Of a DNA stretch of 49,920 nt, positions 45,745-49,920 are shown one piece after another. The position numbers and the translations under genes were made by a program. The DNA comes from Methylocystaceae bacterium (GTDB lineage: Bacteria > Pseudomonadota > Alphaproteobacteria > Rhizobiales > Beijerinckiaceae): positions 1 to 49,920 of the forward strand of contig BJGJ01000009.1 in the NCBI GenBank assembly GCA_014190435.1, read 5' to 3'. Each line of letters starts with the position of its first letter. Position 1 is the stretch's first letter. Under the pieces are notes generated by a model. It did no database searches. It worked only from the letters and a program-made list of their open reading frames with translations, and had not been told where the DNA came from.

Positions 45745-46323
45745 CTACATCCCATCATGATGGTGCATCTTATGTCCCTCACGACCCTGATGAGCGTCTG
45801 GCTTTGGTCCAGAATTATCCTTCCCATGCGCTTTTTCCCAACGCTCCATCGCCTCAGCGTCATGGGCATGTTGCGCATCTGGTGCATCAATCGCAGCGTC
45901 TAGCGTCACCTCGCCCGCCTTTTCAAAGACAAGCGTCATCTCTAATCCCCACCCTACTTCAAGATGTTTCTTGATATCCAACAGACCAACATAGCCGGCT
46001 CCTGGAGCCAGAGTGATTTTCTGTTTTGGCGGGATGGTTAAAGGCGCTTCGGCTTTTCCATCAGCAAAGATAGTGGCCTTACCAAATTTTTCTGATTTAA
46101 CGCCGATCAATCGATCAGGCGCATCTCCATTATTTTCAATCACCGCATAAAATTGCGCCTTATTCTCTCCATCCTGAGGCGCTCTGAGCCAGGGATGTTG
46201 AACCTTAATTTTTCCCACTTCATATTCATGGGCGAGGGATGACAGATCCATTGAAAAAAGCGCTAAACTTGCGCCTAAAGTTAATAGCGCTCCTGAGGCC
46301 AAAAAACTACGCCGCATCATCAT
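45745..46323 (-). CDS. PCuAC-type periplasmic copper chaperone, pmo-linked (PmoF-like)
   Basis: 192 aa. ATG 46323 is chosen because GGGAG stands 7 bases upstream. A Tat-like or Sec signal peptide (RRSFLASGALLTLG...SLA) is followed directly by His, so cleavage at SLA-HEYEV would leave an N-terminal His, a possible histidine brace with the His in KVQHPW. The PCuAC fold is recognisable (FYAVIENNGDAPDRLIGV, PPKQKITLAPGAGYV), but the normal HxM...HxM copper ligands are absent. A C-terminal His/Met-rich tail (about 45 residues, ending HHHDGM) could bind copper. It begins 53 bases after the CopD fusion, in the same operon. It probably delivers copper for pMMO or cytochrome oxidase. Confidence 0.85.
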   Translation of the reverse strand: MMMRRSFLASGALLTLGASLALFSMDLSSLAHEYEVGKIKVQHPWLRAPQDGENKAQFYAVIENNGDAPDRLIGVKSEKFGKATIFADGKAEAPLTIPPKQKITLAPGAGYVGLLDIKKHLEVGWGLEMTLVFEKAGEVTLDAAIDAPDAQHAHDAEAMERWEKAHGKDNSGPKPDAHQGREGHKMHHHDGM

Positions 46324-46376
46324 GTGGTTTCTCCCTAAAGCGCTGAGGCAGATTGCTGTTGCGCGCACGACTAGAT

Positions 46377-48299
46377 TCAATGTGAGTGTAGGTTTATTTC
46401 AACAATAGGCTCTTGCGCCAAGATGGCAGCCTGAGTGGTAAGTTGGACAACATTATTTTCTTCTGACGCAAAATGTTTGTATCTGGCGCGAATATAGCCA
46501 GAACGATCTATCAGGAAATGGGCTTCCTCAATTTCATCAATGTAAGGGACATTGGGATAGCGATTCATCACTGAATAAGCCCGTTCAACAGCCTTAGGAT
46601 GCAAGGCTTCTAAGGCTTTAGCGCTTTGCGGACAGGTGCCATTAAAAACTGTTACGTGATGAATATTGGCTCTCCTCGCAGCCTCATTGGCTTGCTGCAG
46701 GCTTGAGGCTAATTCAGGGCCTGCGTCGTGCGTTGATGAGCAGCGGGCAAAAGAAAGCAATGTCGGCTTACCTCGCAACTTGAAAAAAGTTGAGAGCTTG
46801 TCGTCTGGGTCAACCAAGGCAAAGTCAGGAGCAATGAGCCACTGGATCATCGCAGCAGGACCAATGAAGCGTGATCTATTCGTGCTCGACAAGACCAGGA
46901 GATAATTGATCATGTCCCAACGGTCATCAACATCAAGTACATGACTGAAACTCGGCATAACGCCGCCTTGACCAAAAGTCAGCCAGTGAAATATGTCGCC
47001 AATCGTGTGCGTCCCAACATGCGGGGCGGTTAAATCAGCCGGTGATACGGCGACACCTTGAGCATTCTTTAGATCTTTGGATAGCGCGCCATTCCCCTCT
47101 CCCATCGGACCATGGCAAGCGATGCAATTGGCCTGAAACGCCTCCATACCGCGCGCCACCGACTCTGCCGTGAAATCTTGAGTTGGGTCATTATAAGTAT
47201 CTGTATAAGCTTCAGTAGAGAACGACACGGCTATACATAATAGCGCAGCGCTCGCGATAGTTGGCGTTACGTAAAGACGGAGCTTGCGCACTGAAGGCGT
47301 CACCCAGGTCAAGAGCGACGCCAAGAATAAAACGCCTCCAGCAATCGCCCACCACCAGATCGCGGATGGGAAAACAGGATTTTGTCCCCAAGTTGCTATG
47401 TAAGATAAGCGAAATGGCAATGGCCAATAAATATCATTTTCATGTGACGCTGGCGTAATGACGGCTATGTAACTCGCGACCGCTAATAGGCTCAGGCCAA
47501 ATCCTGCCTCTATGAGGCCAATCTTTCCGACATAGGATACATTGAATTCGCCAAACTGACGTGAGCGCATGTAGCGAACGATCAATAAAGCACAAAGCAA
47601 AGCTCCGCACAAAAATAAAAGCTTGAGGCTGAGCAAGCGACCATAGGGGGTAGCTAACATATTGGGAATGCTGCCGACATTCTCCCAGGCGATTAACAAC
47701 CCGCTGATCGCAACAATGATCATCGAAATCTTTGCGATAAATGACCATTTTTCAGCAAGCTGCGCGGCAACTTCAGGCGGCTTCGTATGCGCTGTGAACA
47801 TCCACCAAATCAACCCCAACAATCCCCCAAGCCAGCTCAAGCCTGCTGTTGTATGCAAGAAGAAACTCAGCTGCGCCCACTTTGGTAATCCATCGTCAAT
47901 TGCATGGCCCGTCACCGCAACAACTGACAGTAGTAAAAGCCCACTCATGAGGGATGCAAAATCCAAAGCGCGGGAAGTTTTAGTCAATCGCAAGAGGGTT
48001 AGTCCTGCGAATAGGAAAGCGAGCAATTCGCTTACAATCCAAGCCCAGCCAACAGTTGTGCTCAGCGTAAATTCTATGAGTTGGCCGAAACTTATACTAC
48101 GATCGATAGGTATAATCTGACGTAATATTAGGTAGAGGAGGACAAAACCTAGCAGAGCGCGACATGTAGCGAAAACAGCAATGGTCGATTTGAATCTCTT
48201 GCTGTTTTCACCAATAAGTAACGGCATAATCAGCAAACCGACAGCAAAAGCCGACGGCAGACTTTCAAAAAAACGTATTGTCGCTAGAGAAAGATACAT
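46377..48299 (-). CDS. CopD-cytochrome c-thioredoxin-like fusion protein
   Basis: 640 aa from ATG 48299. Residues 1-370 are a CopD-type membrane domain with about nine helices (HTTAGLSWLGGLLGL is the conserved CopD His block; further block ..VITPASHEND). Then a monohaem cytochrome c: CIACH at about 394-398, with the likely axial Met in GGVMPSF near 450. The last 140 residues have a thioredoxin/SCO-like outline (RGKPTLLSFARCSSTHD ... AHFLIDRSGYIRARY) but only single Cys instead of CxxxC. The combination suggests redox-coupled copper transport or insertion at the periplasmic face. It follows copC by 125 bases. Confidence 0.88.
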   Translation of the reverse strand: MYLSLATIRFFESLPSAFAVGLLIMPLLIGENSKRFKSTIAVFATCRALLGFVLLYLILRQIIPIDRSISFGQLIEFTLSTTVGWAWIVSELLAFLFAGLTLLRLTKTSRALDFASLMSGLLLLSVVAVTGHAIDDGLPKWAQLSFFLHTTAGLSWLGGLLGLIWWMFTAHTKPPEVAAQLAEKWSFIAKISMIIVAISGLLIAWENVGSIPNMLATPYGRLLSLKLLFLCGALLCALLIVRYMRSRQFGEFNVSYVGKIGLIEAGFGLSLLAVASYIAVITPASHENDIYWPLPFRLSYIATWGQNPVFPSAIWWWAIAGGVLFLASLLTWVTPSVRKLRLYVTPTIASAALLCIAVSFSTEAYTDTYNDPTQDFTAESVARGMEAFQANCIACHGPMGEGNGALSKDLKNAQGVAVSPADLTAPHVGTHTIGDIFHWLTFGQGGVMPSFSHVLDVDDRWDMINYLLVLSSTNRSRFIGPAAMIQWLIAPDFALVDPDDKLSTFFKLRGKPTLLSFARCSSTHDAGPELASSLQQANEAARRANIHHVTVFNGTCPQSAKALEALHPKAVERAYSVMNRYPNVPYIDEIEEAHFLIDRSGYIRARYKHFASEENNVVQLTTQAAILAQEPIVEINLHSH

Positions 48300-48424
48300 T
48301 CTCAATTTGCCTAATTAATGCTCAAATCCAAGCAACTTATAAGACAGCTAACACACAAGATCTTATTTGCCGCTGACTGGAAAAATAGGAGCGCCTCGTT
48401 TATCAAACAACAGGCTATCTTTTG

Positions 48425-48820
48425 CTATTTGGGATCAACTGTAAATTCATAATTACCTTCAACAATGTGCCCATCCTTGGATAGAACACGATAACGAACG
48501 GTATATTTTCCAGGAGATAATTCTGGCGCATTTACAGAAAGTTCACGATCCTTTTCCGGGACGCCAACAGCCCCCTCAGCCAAGGTCTTTCCATCGGGTC
48601 CTTCAATCGTAAGCTTTGAATAAGCTGGCTCAACACCCCCACCAAATCTTAGTTTCACAAATTTAGGAGAAGCAGCAACGTGATCTTTGGATGAAGGCGT
48701 TGCTTCTACAAGAAATGAGTGAGCGAAAGCAGGGGAACAAAATATTCCTGCCGCGATCGCCACAAAGAAAAAAAGAGAATTTCCTATTTTAAAATGCCGC
48801 ATGAGGAAAGAGTTTGTCAT
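48425..48820 (-). CDS. copC: CopC-type periplasmic copper-binding protein
   Basis: 131 aa. ATG 48820 follows AAGGAAA. Signal peptide ends SPAFA, so the mature protein starts with His (HSFLVEATPSSKDHV), the first Cu(II) ligand. The KDGHIVEGNYEFTV block supplies the Asp and His ligands of the CopC site. It lies between pmoD and copD, as usual in methanotroph pmo clusters, and should carry Cu(II) in the periplasm. Confidence 0.94.
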   Translation of the reverse strand: MTNSFLMRHFKIGNSLFFFVAIAAGIFCSPAFAHSFLVEATPSSKDHVAASPKFVKLRFGGGVEPAYSKLTIEGPDGKTLAEGAVGVPEKDRELSVNAPELSPGKYTVRYRVLSKDGHIVEGNYEFTVDPK

Positions 48821-48887
48821 TTTATTTTCCTTGGTCTTTAGCGCACATGGTTTTTAAAGCATTCGTGGAATCATGATGATTTATTGC

Positions 48888-49493
48888 TTAGCTAGATGCT
48901 TGTGCCTTATCTTTCTTAGGCGTTGTATTTGAATGTTTGAAATAAACAAAGACACACCCAGCAATTAAAATTGTGCCAGCAATTTGCGGCACCCAAGCCC
49001 AAAGCGTCTCTCCAACCATGAATTTATATTGAGACATTTCTTGCTTGCCATCTGGGCGCGTCACCGTCACGAGACCGATATAATGGCCATTGGCTTTAAA
49101 TTCATGCTCAAGCGAAAAAGTCCCTTTGGAGTATTTTTTAGCTGGAATATGAAATTCGGTAATCGACTCGAGATCTGTACCAGAAGAAATGGGCGTTAAT
49201 GGATCGCGCACAAAGCGAACCTCAATCGGCAAATCTCGGTAGGAAGGGTTCTCTATGTCAAAAGAAAAAATTGTTTTGCCTGTTGACGGGATTTCCTCAC
49301 AATATTCACTACGCGACTTTCCAGGTTGATAGGCCGTTATGTGGATCATGTCATAACCAAACATGACCATGCACATATTGCCCATCGACATAGCCTCTGG
49401 ACCTGCTCCGCCCTCAGCAAGAGCGAGCGGTGCCGTAAAAAGAGAGACAAATAAACTTACTGCCGCCGCCAGAGCGATGCGCATTTTACTCAT
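48888..49493 (-). CDS. pmoD: PmoD, copper protein of the particulate methane monooxygenase cluster
   Basis: 201 aa from ATG 49493 (GGGG upstream); ATG 49484 (MRIAL) is the other candidate. Signal peptide to about ALA. The N-terminal MGNMCMVMFGYDMIH and the later SRSEYCEEIP give the Cys/Met ligands of the CuA-like dimer site described for methanotroph PmoD. A beta-sandwich domain follows and a C-terminal helix (LWAWVPQIAGTILIAGCVF) anchors it in the inner membrane, with a Lys-rich cytoplasmic end. It lies 360 bases behind pmoB with a terminator in between. Confidence 0.92.
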   Translation of the reverse strand: MSKMRIALAAAVSLFVSLFTAPLALAEGGAGPEAMSMGNMCMVMFGYDMIHITAYQPGKSRSEYCEEIPSTGKTIFSFDIENPSYRDLPIEVRFVRDPLTPISSGTDLESITEFHIPAKKYSKGTFSLEHEFKANGHYIGLVTVTRPDGKQEMSQYKFMVGETLWAWVPQIAGTILIAGCVFVYFKHSNTTPKKDKAQASS

Positions 49494-49857
49494 TTCCACC
49501 CCATGAAATTTGATTTTTATTTTAGTTAAACAACCAAGCCCTTCGGCATCATTATGCTTACAGCTTATATTTGTCTTGTGCTCTGAAAAACATAGGCTTA
49601 GCGCCAGAAAAAGCTCACGTAAATTTTGCGTCCAATAGACGCACCAATTAGCAAAAGAAGTCTAAAAAGGTCGCTGCAAAAAGGCAGAGAAAATATGAGC
49701 CTTCTGGGCTAATGCCATCAGGGGAAAAATGCTGACGCATTCAATTCCCGCTTTAAAAGTTAAATATTTGAAAAACCATCAATTAAGGAAGAAATAAAAA
49801 AACCGGCCAGAGGATTAACTCTGGCCGGTTCTTAGATTTAGCTATTACGCGTTCGGA
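49494..49857. other. Spacer between pmoB and pmoD
   Basis: No gene seen. Holds the pmoB terminator at its right side; a separate promoter for pmoD-copCD would have to lie in the roughly 300 bases left of it. No promoter is clear enough to mark. Confidence 0.5.
49796..49830 (-). terminator. Strong terminator directly behind pmoB
   Basis: Perfect 12-bp stem AACCGGCCAGAG/CTCTGGCCGGTT with a 6-base loop, then a T-rich tract in minus-strand reading. It lies about 28 bases after the pmoB stop. Confidence 0.9.
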
Positions 49858-49920
49858 TTAAGGCATGTCGCCTGCAACGAACTTCGGAATAACTGGACCG
49901 CCGATTTCAGACGCATAGCG
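49858..49920 (-). CDS. pmoB: Particulate methane monooxygenase subunit B, C-terminal end only
   Basis: Only the last 20 codons and the stop are in the window. They read RYASEIGGPVIPKFVAGDMP, matching the PmoB C terminus (..GGP[IV][IV]P.F) as in methanotroph enzymes. The gene continues beyond the right edge; pmoA and pmoC should follow there. The assignment rests on the short match and on pmoD-copC-copD next to it. Confidence 0.8.
   Translation of the reverse strand, partial: RYASEIGGPVIPKFVAGDMP

Overview
The window comes from an alphaproteobacterial methanotroph. Its right edge cuts into what reads as the last codons of pmoB (particulate methane monooxygenase subunit B). Behind it, on the same strand, lies the copper accessory set typical of aerobic methanotrophs: pmoD, copC, a copD/cytochrome c fusion and a PCuAC-type copper chaperone. 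The alphaproteobacterial assignment rests on the neighbouring cpdR and rcdA (CtrA-proteolysis adaptors), DUF459 and DUF1036 proteins, a class-II GATase glutamate synthase pair, and several Rhizobiales-type conserved hypotheticals. Many intergenic stretches are AT-rich, which is unusual for type II methanotrophs (Methylocystis/Methylosinus). I cannot name a genus.

Layout. 0-6.6 kb is accessory and partly decayed: a four-repeat WVW protein with a C-terminal membrane anchor, a frameshifted SRPBCC gene, a small one-helix membrane protein, a secreted unknown, an H-NS-like protein with two possible starts, and an IS4-family element whose inverted repeats and 9-bp target duplication are still readable although its transposase is broken. 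6.6-13.9 kb holds envelope and miscellaneous functions: glycine-zipper lipoprotein, secreted cyclase, GST, RlmJ, RNase T2, SGNH/DUF459 protein and L,D-transpeptidase. 14-20.5 kb is gltB-gltD plus a small membrane protein. 21-28.4 kb has a small heat-shock gene behind a ROSE-type RNA thermometer and a sigma32-like promoter, then an alpha/beta hydrolase, hisN, N-formylglutamate amidohydrolase, cpdR, rpmE, rcdA, an inositol monophosphatase and a GNAT.

28.4-38.4 kb is core metabolism and translation: pyruvate kinase, DUF1036, hemB, a histone H1-like basic protein, gatC-gatA-chorismate mutase-gatB, ruvX and plsY. 38.7-45.6 kb contains a TIGR01620/YcjF-like membrane protein, exonuclease III, a CBS protein, a probable frameshifted conserved gene, iron superoxide dismutase, an intact SRPBCC gene, an aspartate aminotransferase, and a second copy of the one-helix small protein. 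45.7-49.9 kb is the pmo-linked copper cluster.

How it fits together. pMMO needs copper. PmoD (predicted CuA-like dimer site), CopC (periplasmic Cu(II) binder), the CopD fusion (inner membrane, haem c) and the PCuAC protein (mature N-terminal His plus a His-rich tail) probably form a periplasmic copper-handling line beside the enzyme. The most notable less-explained items are the WVW-repeat protein, the paired small membrane proteins, the ROSE thermometer, the dual-start H-NS-like gene and the degenerate PCuAC protein. All motif statements come from reading the sequence; no database search was run.
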